Shown one piece after another: positions 45,843 through 55,622 of a stretch of DNA of 64,000 bases. Positions within the stretch are counted from its first letter, which is position 1, and every line of letters starts with the position of its first letter. The translations under genes and the position numbers were made by a program. Under the pieces are notes generated by a model, which did not search any database, was not told the DNA's origin, and saw only the letters and a program-made list of their open reading frames with translations. The stretch comes from Helicobacter felistomachi (GTDB lineage Bacteria > Campylobacterota > Campylobacteria > Campylobacterales > Helicobacteraceae), in the NCBI RefSeq assembly GCF_030296895.1, contig NZ_AP028022.1, forward strand, positions 1,426,001-1,490,000, given 5' to 3'.

Positions 45843-47838
45843 ACTCGGGGTTTTTGCCTTTTTGATCGGGCTTTTTTTAGCCACTTGTTTGGGTAAAAGT
45901 GGGGCTTTGGGGGCGGTGGGCGTGGGGGTTGCCACATGGCACATCAATTACTTTGGGACAATCGCCTACCTTGACCCACTTTATTTATTCTTTGTGTGGC
46001 ACTGGGGGAGTTTAAAAAGTTTAAAGGGACTAGAGGCCATTTTAGCAAGTTTGATCGGGTTTTTGGGCTTGCTTGTGGGGCAGGCACTTCTCTTTAAACA
46101 GGGGCTTGTGGGGGCGATTTTGCTTAGTTTAATCGCCAAGCCCATTGGGGCACTTGGGGCGTGGCTTGTGGTGTTGTGTGCCCTATTTTACGCTTTTATG
46201 GTGCTTTTTCCTAAAACTTTTACAAGGCTTAAGGCACACCTACCCGGCTTAATCGCCTTAAGTGCAAACAAATGCCAAGAGTGGGGCGAGGGCTTGTTAA
46301 ATCTCTTGCAAGAGTTAAAAGCCCCCCCAAAAAACGCCTTTTAGCCCAAGAAAGCAACCCCCTTTGCCCCAAAAGCCACCCATGCCCCCTTTGAGCCTAA
46401 AAAGTTTCAAGAACAACCCCCGAAGTTTGAGCCCCCAAAAGCTTTAAAATCAAGGTGAGCCACTACCAAGAAGCCCAAGCCAAGCAAGATTACGGCGTGC
46501 GTCTTGTGCCTCCTCAAGAGAGCCACACCAGCCAAGAGCCTAAAGACCCCCAAGAGCCAGAGCCCTTACCCCACCTCGTGCCTAAAGACCCCCCCACCCC
46601 CACAACCCCCACAAGAGCCCCCAAGCAAAGCCCCCAATTTGCCTTTAGACCTATCCGCCCACAAGGATTTACTAGAGCAACGCCACGCCTTGCAAAAACC
46701 TAGATTTAACCTTTTGCCACGCCTAGACCTACTCAATTCCCCTAGCCCAAAAGCCCCACAAGAGCAAGACCACCAAGAACAAATCCACAATCTCTTAAAC
46801 AAGCTTAAGATGTTTAAAATTGAGGGCAAGGTGGTGCATACTTGTGTGGGGCCGATGGTGACGACCTTTGAGTTTCGCCCCGCAGGGCATGTCAAGGTGA
46901 GTAAGGTTTTAAGCCTAGCCGATGATTTGGCGATGGCACTATGCGCCCAATCTATCCGCATACAAGCCCCCATCAAGGGCAAAGATGTCATGGGCATTGA
47001 GATCGCCAACGACCACCTAGCCCCCATTAGCCTTAAAGAAATCCTAGAGAGCCCAGACTACTTGCAAGGCACGGGTTTAAGCCTCGCTCTAGGCAAAAGC
47101 ACCACAGGGCAGCCCTATGTCTTGGATTTAAAAAGCGCCCCCCATTTACTCATAGCAGGCAGCACGGGCAGCGGCAAGAGTGTTTGCATGCACGCCTTGA
47201 TTTTGTCTTTGCTTTACAAGCACAGCCCCCAAGATTTGCAATTTGTGATGATCGACCCTAAGAGGGTAGAGTTTAGCCTCTATGGCAACTTGCCCCATTT
47301 GCAAACCCCCATCATCACCGACTTAAGCGAAGCACAAAATGCCCTAGAGAATTTAGTCGCCCAAATGGAGCAACGCTACAATCTCCTAAGTGCCAAAAGA
47401 GCCAAAAACATAGACAGCTACAACCAAAAATCCCCCCAAAAATTGCCCTTTATCGTGGTGTTGATAGACGAATTAGCAGATTTAATGCTCGTGGGGGGTA
47501 AGGACATAGAAACCCCGATTATTCGGCTCGCCCAAATGGGGCGGGCGAGCGGCTTGCATTTAGTTATCGCCACCCAACGCCCCAGTGTGGATATTCTCAC
47601 AGGGCTCATTAAGGCGAACTTGCCTTGCAAGATCAGCTTTAAAGTCGGCTCTAAGGTGGATGCACGGGTGGTTTTAGACACTGAAGGGGCGCAAAATCTC
47701 TTAGGCAGGGGGGACATGCTTTTAATCGCCCCGGGTAGTAGCACACCCATTAGGCTACACGGGGCATTTGTGGGTGAGGACGAAATAGAAAGAGTTGTGG
47801 ATTTCATTGAAAGGCAAGAGTATGCAAAATCTGTATGA
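45838..47838 (+). pseudogene. ftsK: FtsK DNA translocase, frameshifted in the proline-rich linker
   Basis: Division-coupled DNA translocase. The N-terminal membrane part (about 45841-46344) has four hydrophobic segments (VFAFLIGLFLATCLG, AILASLIGFLGLLVGQALLF). The linker around 46322-46600 is Pro-rich and full of C runs (C7 at 46322-46328 and 46589-46595) and is read in at least three frames. The motor domain is intact from about 46630: HTCVGPMVTTFEFRPAGHVK, Walker A AGSTGSGKSVCM, Walker B PFIVVLIDELADLM, QMGRASGLHLVIATQRPSVD, ending QEYAKSV. No gamma KOPS-reading domain is seen after it. No normal start codon is visible: the frame overlaps the addB end and only ATT 45838 or internal TTG codons fit. 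It follows addB as HP1089-HP1090. Confidence 0.85.
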
Positions 47839-49221
47839 AAGCACCCAAGATTTAGACAACCGCGCTTGTGCGCTCTATGGGCTTGAGCCAAGTATCCTTA
47901 TGGAGAACGCCGCTTCTAGCTTGCACCAAGCGCTAGAAAAAAGGGCAGGGGGCTTAAAAAAGGTGCTTGTCGTGTGTGGGGGGGGCGATAATGGGGGCGA
48001 TGGCTACGCTTTGGCAAGGCGGCTACAAGGGGGAAAATTTAGCGTCCAAGTTTTGAGCGTCAAAGAGCCTAAAAGCCCCTTGTGCCAAATCCAATACCAA
48101 AGAGCCCTAGCCAGCCGTGTAGAAATTTTGCCCCGCCTAGAATTGTGCGAACAGCCCGAAGTTGTCGTGGATTGCTTGTTTGGCTCGGGGCTCAAGGGGG
48201 CACTAAGCCCTGAATTGCAAGATTTAATCGCCCAGCTAAACGCCCTAAAAGCCTTGAAAATCGCTTGCGACATCCCCAGCGGCTTAGACGCGCAAGGTTT
48301 TGTCGAAAGCGTTGCTTTTAGGGCGGACATGAGCGTGTCTATGGGGGCGTTAAAAAGCGGCTTGTTTAGCGACTTTGCCAAGGACTTTGTGGGCGAAGTG
48401 GTGGTGGGGGATTTAGGCGTGGGGCGGGGCTTGTATGAAGAAGAGAGCGGGCTTTTCTTACTAGAAAGAAGCGATTTGGTGTTGCCTTGGCGTTTGAAAC
48501 AAAACACCCACAAAGGCTACTTTGGGCATGTGGGCGTGGTGGTGGGGGGCAAAGTGGGGCGGGCTTTTTAAGCGCACAAAGTGCCCTAGCCTTTGGGGCA
48601 GGTTTAGTGAGCGTTTTAGGCGAATCTAGCTTGCAGCACAGCAAGCCCCACGAGATTATGTATGCGCCCACAATCCCGCCGAATGCAAGTGCCTTTGCTC
48701 TAGGCATGGGACTAGAGAGTTTGCCTAAAAATTTAGAAGAAATGCTAGAGCTTGCCCCTTGTGTGCTCGATGCCAGCGTGTTTTACCAAAGGGGCTTGGT
48801 GCAGATTTTAGACAAGCCCTACCAAATGGTGCTGACCCCACACCCTAAAGAGTTCTTAAGTCTACTCAGCATGCTCGGCTATGAAACCACCATGCCTGAG
48901 CTTTTACGCTTTAAGCTCAAATGGGCGTTAGAGTTTAGCCAAACCTACCCCCACATTGTCCTACTTTTAAAAGGCGCAAACCCGCTCATTGTCTACAGCG
49001 GACAAATGTATCTCAACCCTTTGGGCTCTAGTGCTTTGGCTAAGGCAGGCAGTGGAGACATTTTAAGCGGCATGATCGCCGCCTTACTCGCACAAGGTTA
49101 CAGCTCACTAGATGCCAGCATCCACGCTAGCCTAGCCCACGCTCTAGCTGGTAGCCTAAAGCCCACAAGCTACGCCCTAACCCCCCAAAAACTCATAGAA
49201 AACCTAGCCACGCTCGCCTAA
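47822..49221 (+). pseudogene. nnr: Bifunctional NAD(P)H-hydrate repair enzyme Nnr, frameshifted
   Basis: Repairs hydrated NAD(P)H with an epimerase domain followed by an ADP-dependent dehydratase domain. ATG 47822 overlaps the end of ftsK. The epimerase half has RACALYGLEPSILMENAASS, VVCGGGDNGGDGYALARRLQ (phosphate-binding loop) and VDCLFGSGLKG, then CDIPSGLDAQ. The frame ends just after GHVGVVVGGKVG at a G6 run (48544-48549). Seven or four would continue into SGAGFLSAQSALAFGAGLVS, then VLTPHPKEFLSLL, LLLKGANPLIV and AGSGDILSGMIAALLAQGYS, the ATP-dependent dehydratase core. Combined length is about 466. The 3' end overlaps the convergent tlyA by 18 bases. Confidence 0.88.
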
Positions 49222-49911
49222 GATAAAAATCTCTGTATTGCCTTCCTTGCCCTTTAGGGTAGAAGGACACACACACAGCACCTTAAAGCCCAAGTTTCGC
49301 ACCAGCAATAAAAACCCTTCTAGGTTTTGCGCTATGGCTTGTTTATCGAGCACCACGCCCCTTTTATTACGCCTAACCCTTAAGCCCACTTCAAATTGCG
49401 GTTTAAAAAGCCAAAGTTGCAAGGGGCTTAGGGGGGCAAGTGTGGCAAGCAACAAAGACAAAGAGATGAAGCTGACATCGCACACCAGCAAATCGTAAAT
49501 TTGGCTCGGTTGAAACGCCCGAATGTCGCAAGATTCGTGCAATTCTATCTTAGGATTTGCCCTAAGCTCTTTGGCTAATTGCCCCTGTCCCACATCCACG
49601 CACACCACCCGAGCCGCCCCCTTTTCTAACAAGACTTGGGCGAACCCCCCCGTGCTTGAGCCCACATCTAAAACGACTTTATTGTGGCACTCTAGGGGAT
49701 GTTGCTCTAAAAAGCCCCACAACTTCGCCCCCGCCCGTCCCACAAAGCGTTTAGGCTGTGGCTTTAAATCTTGCAACTTTTGGGCTAATTCTTGCGTAAC
49801 TTGCAAGCTAGGCTTCAAGCCCAACCCGATTTGCCCCTGTAAAATCAAGCTTTTGGCATGCTCTCTACTTGCAGCGACTCCCCTGTTGACTAAGAATTGA
49901 TCCAAACGCAT
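49204..49911 (-). CDS. tlyA: TlyA-family rRNA 2'-O-methyltransferase
   Basis: SAM-dependent methyltransferase that modifies rRNA (family named haemolysin A). The 235-residue protein has an N-terminal S4 RNA-binding domain (RLDQFLVNRGVAASREHAKS, LILQGQIGL), then FVGRAGAKLWGFLEQH and the SAM site VVLDVGSSTGGFAQVLLEKG, with CDVSFISL and FKPQFEVG downstream. Undamaged. Its ATG overlaps the stop codon of the upstream methylase gene by one base, and its end overlaps the convergent nnr. H. pylori HP1086 is the likely orthologue. Confidence 0.93.
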   Translation of the reverse strand: MRLDQFLVNRGVAASREHAKSLILQGQIGLGLKPSLQVTQELAQKLQDLKPQPKRFVGRAGAKLWGFLEQHPLECHNKVVLDVGSSTGGFAQVLLEKGAARVVCVDVGQGQLAKELRANPKIELHESCDIRAFQPSQIYDLLVCDVSFISLSLLLATLAPLSPLQLWLFKPQFEVGLRVRRNKRGVVLDKQAIAQNLEGFLLLVRNLGFKVLCVCPSTLKGKEGNTEIFILGERG

Positions 49912-50905
49912 CAGCCCTTCACCAGCACATGCAAATATTCCGTGGTGTGCTCTTTAATGTTGGGGCTGCTTGTGAAACGGGGGTGCTCTTGGCTTAAAAG
50001 CGTGTAGTCGCCATAGCGGCGCATCACTTCTTGTATATGGCGTAAATCCAATAAGCCCTCATTGTTGTAACTCAAAAACACAAAGCGGGCATGCGTGTGT
50101 TTAATCACATGTTCTAGACTTTGGGGGGCTAAAGATTTCTTACACCATGCAGACTTGTCATACGCCCTAAGCCCCGTCTTGCCCTGTGGAGTGAAGTTGT
50201 CATATAGGGCAATGCTGTTTAAGATGTGGTAGTTTGCCCCATATTCGCGTTGGTTATAGGGGGGGTCTAAGTATAAAATGTCGGTTTGTAGTTGACAGAT
50301 GATGTCCTTAGCGTCTGTGTGGTAGGCATGATGGGGGTTGGGGCTTAAGATGAAGGGGCGGGGGTCAAGATCAAATCTTGCTGTGCGCTCTTTTTGAGCT
50401 TCTTTAAGAATGCTCCATAGACACAAGCGGTGTTGGCGACTTTATCCGCCACTTCTAAAAGCGAAGTGAGTAAAAAATAATGTTCGGCTAAACTTGTCGC
50501 CCCCTGTGTGTGCCATTTGTCGATTTGGGTACGCATGGCATCGATTTTTAAGGCGTTGTGGTCGCTGAAATACTGCCTGCCTTCTCCGCCCCCCAAAGCG
50601 TAGTGTTGGTAGATTTTACCCGCCAAAGGGGGTAAGTGGTTGAGCTCATCTATCAGCATTTGTGCCCGCTTTAAAGGTTTGGTGTTTTCTATGTAGTGTT
50701 TGGCGAGCACAAAACTATAGAACTCTTTGTCGTTGCTGATCACTTGTTTGGCGTGGTTTTTAAAGAGTCGGCCCACCACCGCCGTGCCTGAGAATAGATC
50801 TGTAAAGACACATTCTTTTAAATCTACGCCCCGTGCCCTTAAACTTTCTTGCACGCCGGCAAGCAAAAACCCTAATAATTTGTGCTTTGAGCCTATGTAG
50901 TTCAT
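49911..50905 (-). pseudogene. DNA adenine-N6 methyltransferase (D12 class), frameshifted
   Basis: SAM-dependent N6-adenine DNA methylase. The N-terminal half has MNYIGSKHKLLGFLLAGV and the SAM motif VFTDLFSGTAVVGRLF, then a helical specificity region to AFLKKLKKSAQQ. The frame is lost at short C runs (G4 50355-50358 and G5 50360-50364 on the plus strand); one more C in the first would give PAPFILSPNPHHAYHTDAKD. The second half carries the catalytic motif ILYLDPPYNQREYGANYHIL and FLSYNNEG. About 331 residues combined. No restriction endonuclease gene is adjacent, so it is either a solitary methylase or a relic. Recognition sequence cannot be inferred. Confidence 0.85.
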
Positions 50906-50924
50906 GCCAAGAGAATAGCATAAA

Positions 50925-51149
50925 CTAGGGGCTTTTAGGGGGGTTTAACACCCTTGCAAAATGCAAACAACATTGCGCCAAAATAAAAGGGGGCAAGGTG
51001 TAGCTCACATGCAAAATGGTGTCGATCTTAATGGGCTTAAAAAGCACCACAACCGCCCAAATGAGCGCACTCACACACGCCACGCCCATTAAACCCCCCG
51101 CCAGCCTTTCAAGCCCTCTTGCGATTTTTGCTTTATTTTCTTTTGTCAT
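50925..51149 (-). CDS. Small inner-membrane protein
   Basis: A 74-residue protein with two hydrophobic segments (GGLMGVACVSALIWAVVVLF and VSYTLPPFILAQCCLHFARV) and a basic N-terminus, so probably a two-helix membrane hairpin. No family recognised. It starts ATG 51149 and lies between the two PEtN transferase paralogues and the methylase. No clear ribosome binding site. Confidence 0.45.
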   Translation of the reverse strand: MTKENKAKIARGLERLAGGLMGVACVSALIWAVVVLFKPIKIDTILHVSYTLPPFILAQCCLHFARVLNPPKSP

Positions 51150-51179
51150 AAGGGGCTATTGTAGCAAAAATTAAATAGG

Positions 51180-52825
51180 CTAGGGTTTTTTATACTCCAA
51201 ATGGCCGCAATAAACCCTTTTTCTTTTTATGTCAAACTTGGGGCTAAATAAATCCTTGCTCTCTAAATTGTCCTTGGTGTGTATCCCCACGATAGGTAAA
51301 AGTGTGTGGATGAGATCATCGCTCATGAAGGGTTTATGCACGGCTTGTTCTATGAGTTTTACCTGTAACATAGATCATAAAGGGAATCTCTACCCCATAT
51401 TGAGAACACTTATGCCCGTAGGTGTTGCCACTTTGAAAAATGTCTTGGGCGTGATCCGAGAGATAAAAGATGATGGCGTCCTTGTCTTTAAAAAGCTTAA
51501 AAATTTCGCTTAACACATGGTCAGTGTAGTAAAGAGAATTGACATAATCTGCCACAATTTGTTTATCCTTGTCGTTTTTGACTTTGAGATTTTTATAGTC
51601 AATGTCTTTAGGGGTGAATTTGGCGTAAGATTTGGGGAAACGCCGGTTATAAATGAAATGACTCCCATAAAGATGTAAAAGGATGAAGTTTTTGCGTTGC
51701 CATTGTGGCTGTATGTGTTTTAACATGCGAAACGCCCACATGTCTTGCGTAGCTTGTGGAATGTCTAGGGGGGCGTTGGTCCAATATTTATGGGCAAAAG
51801 GATGGGCTAGGTGGGCAAAAACATTATTTCTCGCCAAGTCATCTTGCACATCTATCCAAAATGTTTCATAATCCGCTCGTTTAAACACCGCTCCAATGGT
51901 TTTATAGGTGTACCAAGAAGTGTTTTTATCTTCAGAATCTTGATAGCTCAGCAAAGTGGGGAAGACGGCCGCCGTGATGACTTGGGCTGAGATGACATCG
52001 GTGAAGGTGAAAAGATTTTGGCTTTTTTGCAGGGCATGGGCTAGAGGGGTGTTTTGCACAGAATAGCCATAAATCCCCATAAAATCCCTAGACGCGCTCT
52101 CGCCCACCACTAAAACCACATTGGAGACGCTGTCTTTATCCACACTTAAATAATCTTTGGCCAAGGGTTGGTTGAAATTTTTATACATTGTTGCACTTGT
52201 CGTGTAGTCTTTGATGGTGGTGAGGGTTGCAAGGATTTCTCTCACCACGGGGATGCTGTGTGTGGTGATGTTAGGATTGATCACAACCCCGTGCATGCCT
52301 TGCAAATAATAACCAACGCCCGTATGCACTCCAAAAATCCCAAAAACCCCCGCCAAAACCCAGTGGCTAGATTTGCGGCTTAAGGTTACCCCCCCCCGTT
52401 ATCCACAAGAAACTACAGCAACACAGAACATAAAGGCACACAAAACCCAAATGGGGCAACAACATCGCATGTATGAACCCGTGGATTTCTCTAAAATTAG
52501 TAGCTAGTAAAGTCCCCACCAAAGCAGGGGTAAAACCCATATGCAGATAATAGGCACAAAAAAGGTCAATGCTTGTCAGCACAAGACTCAAAACACATAG
52601 AGCCGTTTTGAGAGTATCCGCAATTCTAAGCAAAGGGATAAAACTTAAGAGCCAATAACACAGATAAAAGAAGGCAAAGCCATAAAAACCCACCAACAGC
52701 ATTTGCCCCACAAACTCCCCCCTTTCTTGTACCGCGACAGAAAAAACACTCGCCACCACTGGTACAAACCACATGAGCCAAAATTTATTGTCTAAAACAA
52801 CTTTACCCATTAAACTCCCTTGCAA
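51180..52825 (-). pseudogene. Lipid A phosphoethanolamine transferase paralogue (EptA-like), two frame breaks
   Basis: Inner-membrane enzyme family that adds phosphoethanolamine to lipid A or related glycans. From ATG 52825 the first 147 residues hold the membrane segments (MQGSLMGKVVLDNKFWLMWF, LFCAYYLHMGFTPALVGTLL). A G9 run (C9, 52389-52397) then shifts the frame; 8 or 11 would read on into LSRKSSHWVLAGVFGIFGVH. The periplasmic domain follows: VVLVVGESASRDFMGIYGYS (metal Glu), FTDVISAQVITAAVFPTLLS (nucleophile Thr region), HLYGSHFIYNRRFP and IIFYLSDHAQD (metal Asp-His). A second break after IPFMIYVTGK, a small deletion, separates the C-terminal KLIEQAVHKPFMSDDLIHTL. The G9 tract is a good phase-variation candidate. 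Confidence 0.8.
52389..52397. repeat. C9/G9 homopolymer at a frame break in the PEtN transferase paralogue
   Basis: Nine Gs on the coding strand. The current length puts downstream codons out of frame; 8 or 11 would restore one reading frame. Confidence 0.95.
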
Positions 52826-52941
52826 AAATCTTTATTCTAAACTAGGGGAGCTTAAGACAGAGTCTTGCCTGTTTGGGGATTAGGTGCTTGTTGTTTGTCC
52901 AAGCCAAAAAGATTAAGGCGAGGCAAGAGTTAAGCTGTGAT

Positions 52942-54229
52942 CTAGTGCAATGTAAGATAAGTCTGCCCCCCGCAATACCCCCTTTTTCTATGCGTGCCAA
53001 ACTTGGGGCTAAATAAATCCTTGTTCTCTAATTTGTAACCCGCATGACTTCCAAAGAGATGAAAAAGTAAGAAATTTTTAGCCCCCAGCTGGCTTTTTGC
53101 CCGTTCGTTAAATGCCTTGATGAGCCACTCATCTAGGCTGGCGTTGGGCACATCTGTCGGGCCATTGCTCCAATAACGCTTATCAAAGGGGTAGGACCAA
53201 AGGGAAAACGAAGGGTTGTTTTCTAAATCGTCTTGTGCGTCTAGCCAAAAGGTTTGATAACCCGCTGCCTTAAAGACACTGCCTAAATTCTTTTGTTGGT
53301 GCCAGGGGATGTTGGCATTTTCTCTATCGCTGTAATTTAAGAGGACTTGAAAAACGGCGTAAGTGTTGGCAAAGGGAGAAATCACATTGTCAAAGATGAA
53401 GAGGTTTGCCTTCTCTCTCTCTCTCTCTCTCTCTTAGCAACCCATGCAACGCCGGATTATTAGGCACGCCATAGCCATAAAGTTGCATAAAATCCCTAGA
53501 TGCGCTCTCCCCCACAATTAAAACCACATTAGGCACACTGTCGGTATCCACGCTGAGATAGTCTTTGGGGATGCGCTGCTTTAAGCTTGTGTAAATCGCT
53601 TTTCTTTGCTTGTAGACCTTTAGAGTAGTGGCGATGGCGTACACTTCCTTCACCACGGGCATCACCCTTGTGGGGATGTTGGGGTTGATTAAAAAGCTGT
53701 GGCGCGCTTGCAAATAAAACGCCCCGACATTGTGCACCCAAAAGAGCCCAAAAAGCACTCCAAAAGTCTTAAGGCTGTAAGAGCGATTTAAAGCCACTTG
53801 CAAGCGCACAAAATATAAAAACACCGCACAAGCCCCCCAATACAGCCCCACAAAGCCTAAATGGGGGCGCACCATGCTTTCAAAAAACTCTGCACTTTCT
53901 TTGGGATTCGTGCTTAAAATGGTGGCGACTAAAGAGGGCGTGAAAGCCATTTGGCAGTAGTAAGAGGCGAATAAATCTATGAAGGCAAGAATGAGGCTAA
54001 ACCCTAGCATAAAATTTTGTGCCCCACGCACCAAACGGGGGTATTTAAGAAAACTCAGGAGAAAATAATAGGCGTAAAAGATCAAAAAGCTGTAAAAGGC
54101 AACTTTGAGCGCATGCCATAAACTTTCTTGCACGCTATGCACTTCGGGGGCAAAGAATGCCCCCACAATAGGGGCTAAGACCATCAGCCAAAATTTATTG
54201 TCTAAAACAAGCATAACACTTCCTTGCAA
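52942..54229 (-). pseudogene. Lipid A phosphoethanolamine transferase paralogue (EptA-like) with (AG)11 switch and internal deletion
   Basis: Second paralogue. ATG 54229 opens an almost complete membrane domain (LDNKFWLMVLAPIVGAFFAP, FYSFLIFYAYYFLLSFLKYP, VGLYWGACAVFLYFVRLQVA), then YLSVDTDSVPNVVLIVGESA. The frame runs into (AG)11 (53413-53434), read as Arg-Glu repeats, and stops shortly after. The remaining gene is in another frame: LFIFDNVISPFANTYAVFQV, HQQKNLGSVFKAAGYQTFWL, FLLFHLFGSHAGYK, then LENKDLFSPKF and the C-terminus. Nine or twelve AG units would join the parts. However, the segment with the catalytic Asp-His motif is missing between HAGYK and LENKDLFS, so even the joined product should be inactive unless recombination with the neighbour repairs it. 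Confidence 0.82.
53413..53434 (-). repeat. (AG)11 dinucleotide repeat in a PEtN transferase gene
   Basis: Eleven AG units on the coding strand, read as Arg-Glu codons. 11 leaves the gene out of frame; 9 or 12 would put it in frame. The flanks are nearly identical to 2770-2812. Confidence 0.95.
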
Positions 54230-54337
54230 AAGCCCACAATTCTAGACAAACAAAACTAAAGCAAAGGTTAGTCGCCATAAAGATGCCATGAGTTTGGTCC
54301 GATCCGTTCCTACAAACCTATAAAACCGCATAAAATT

Positions 54338-55622
54338 CTATAAAATTCTATCAATAGAAAAAATTTTTAGCGGTTTTTGCTGTATTCCTGTTTCCACCAT
54401 GCTGGTTATTAGCTGACTTTTTGACAAATCAACCAATAGAGCCGTCATGTCCGCAGGCGTAAATTCAGTGGGAACTCCACTTACTAAATGCTTTACAAGA
54501 TTGACGCTTGCGTTAAAATCTCTATCCACCGCCACACCGCACACATCGCACCGATACACCCTATCACTAAGCGTTAAGTCTTTTTTGACACTGCCACAGC
54601 TAGAGCAAGTTTTAGAGCTCGGGTAAAAGGCATCGGCTCTTAAAATTTTCCGCCCATAATACTTTGCCTTATACTCTAAGAGCGTGTTAAAGGCAGATAT
54701 ACTGACATCGCTAAGGGCTTTGGCTAGTTTAGAGTTTTTGAGCATGTTAGACACTTTCAAACTCTCCATACAAAGGGTTTTAGCGTGCCTGACTAGGGCG
54801 GTGCTGAGTTTGTGTAAAAAGTTATTACGGGTGTTGGCTATACGGGTATGCAATCGATTCAGCCGCAAGCTGGCTTTAAGATAATTGCGCGACTTTCTTA
54901 ACTCCGTCATTCTTGGTTTTCGAATGCCGTTTTTTGCTAAGTTGTCTGCTAAGTCTTTTGAGCCGTCTTGTCAGCCTATTTAAGGGCTTGGGTGCTTGTA
55001 TCTGTAAGCCATTAGATAGACTAGCAAAAGCCTTTATCCCTGTATCTATGCCTAGAGTGTGGTTGTTTGCTATGGGTTTATGTGTGCGGTTAAACTCCTC
55101 TTGTGTAATGTCTGTTTGGATTGAAACATAGAATTTGTCGCCTTTTTGGCTAATGGTCGCTCCATTGATTTTGCCTTGTAATCTTAGCCTTTCGGTCATT
55201 TTGATTTTAGGCAAATTGGGGATTTTGAGATAGTCTTTTGTGCCACCTTGAATAATTTTTATTTGGTCGCCCCCAATATAAAAGCTCCCTTGATATTCTC
55301 TTTTGCGTTTAAATCTAGGATAGCTCACCTTCCCTAACTTTAAATCTCTAAAGAACTTTTGAAACGCTAGGTTTAAATGCGTAAAAGGCTGTGCGGTGGC
55401 ATATTTTGTAACCTCATAGACAAAGGGATAATTCGTTTTTTTAAGAGCGTTAAACTCTTTCTTTAGGGCAAGGTGGTTAGATTTAATGCCCTTTTCGTAG
55501 TTTTCCTTCCACTTGGCTAGTCCCCAATTATAGGCTAATCGAGCACACCCAAAGGCTTTTTTAAAATGGGTCTTTGCCTTGTTGTTAGGGTTTAATTCAA
55601 TCTTGTGGGTCAGTTGTAACAT
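54338..55622 (-). pseudogene. tnpB: IS607 TnpB (RNA-guided nuclease family), one frameshift
   Basis: TnpB homologue, ancestor type of Cas12, and not required for transposition. The N-terminal part from ATG 55622 has the wedge region (KKAFGCARLAYNWGLAKWKE), FYIGGDQIKIIQGG and the first RuvC Asp in TLGIDTGIKAFASL. The frame breaks after RHSKTKND; removing one G of the GG at that point joins it to ELRKSRNYLKASLRLNRLHT. The second part has the RuvC Glu in TLCMESLKVSNMLKNSKLAK, the zinc ribbon CSSCG...CDVCG and the last RuvC Asp in AVDRDFNAS. All three catalytic residues are thus encoded. If this frameshift is a sequencing error, the protein could be active, with a guide RNA covering the tnpB 3' end and the right end of the element. 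Confidence 0.85.

Noticed and set aside
53411-53434. CT repeat considered as part of a CRISPR or minisatellite array
   Set aside because: It is a simple dinucleotide run inside a coding region without spacers.
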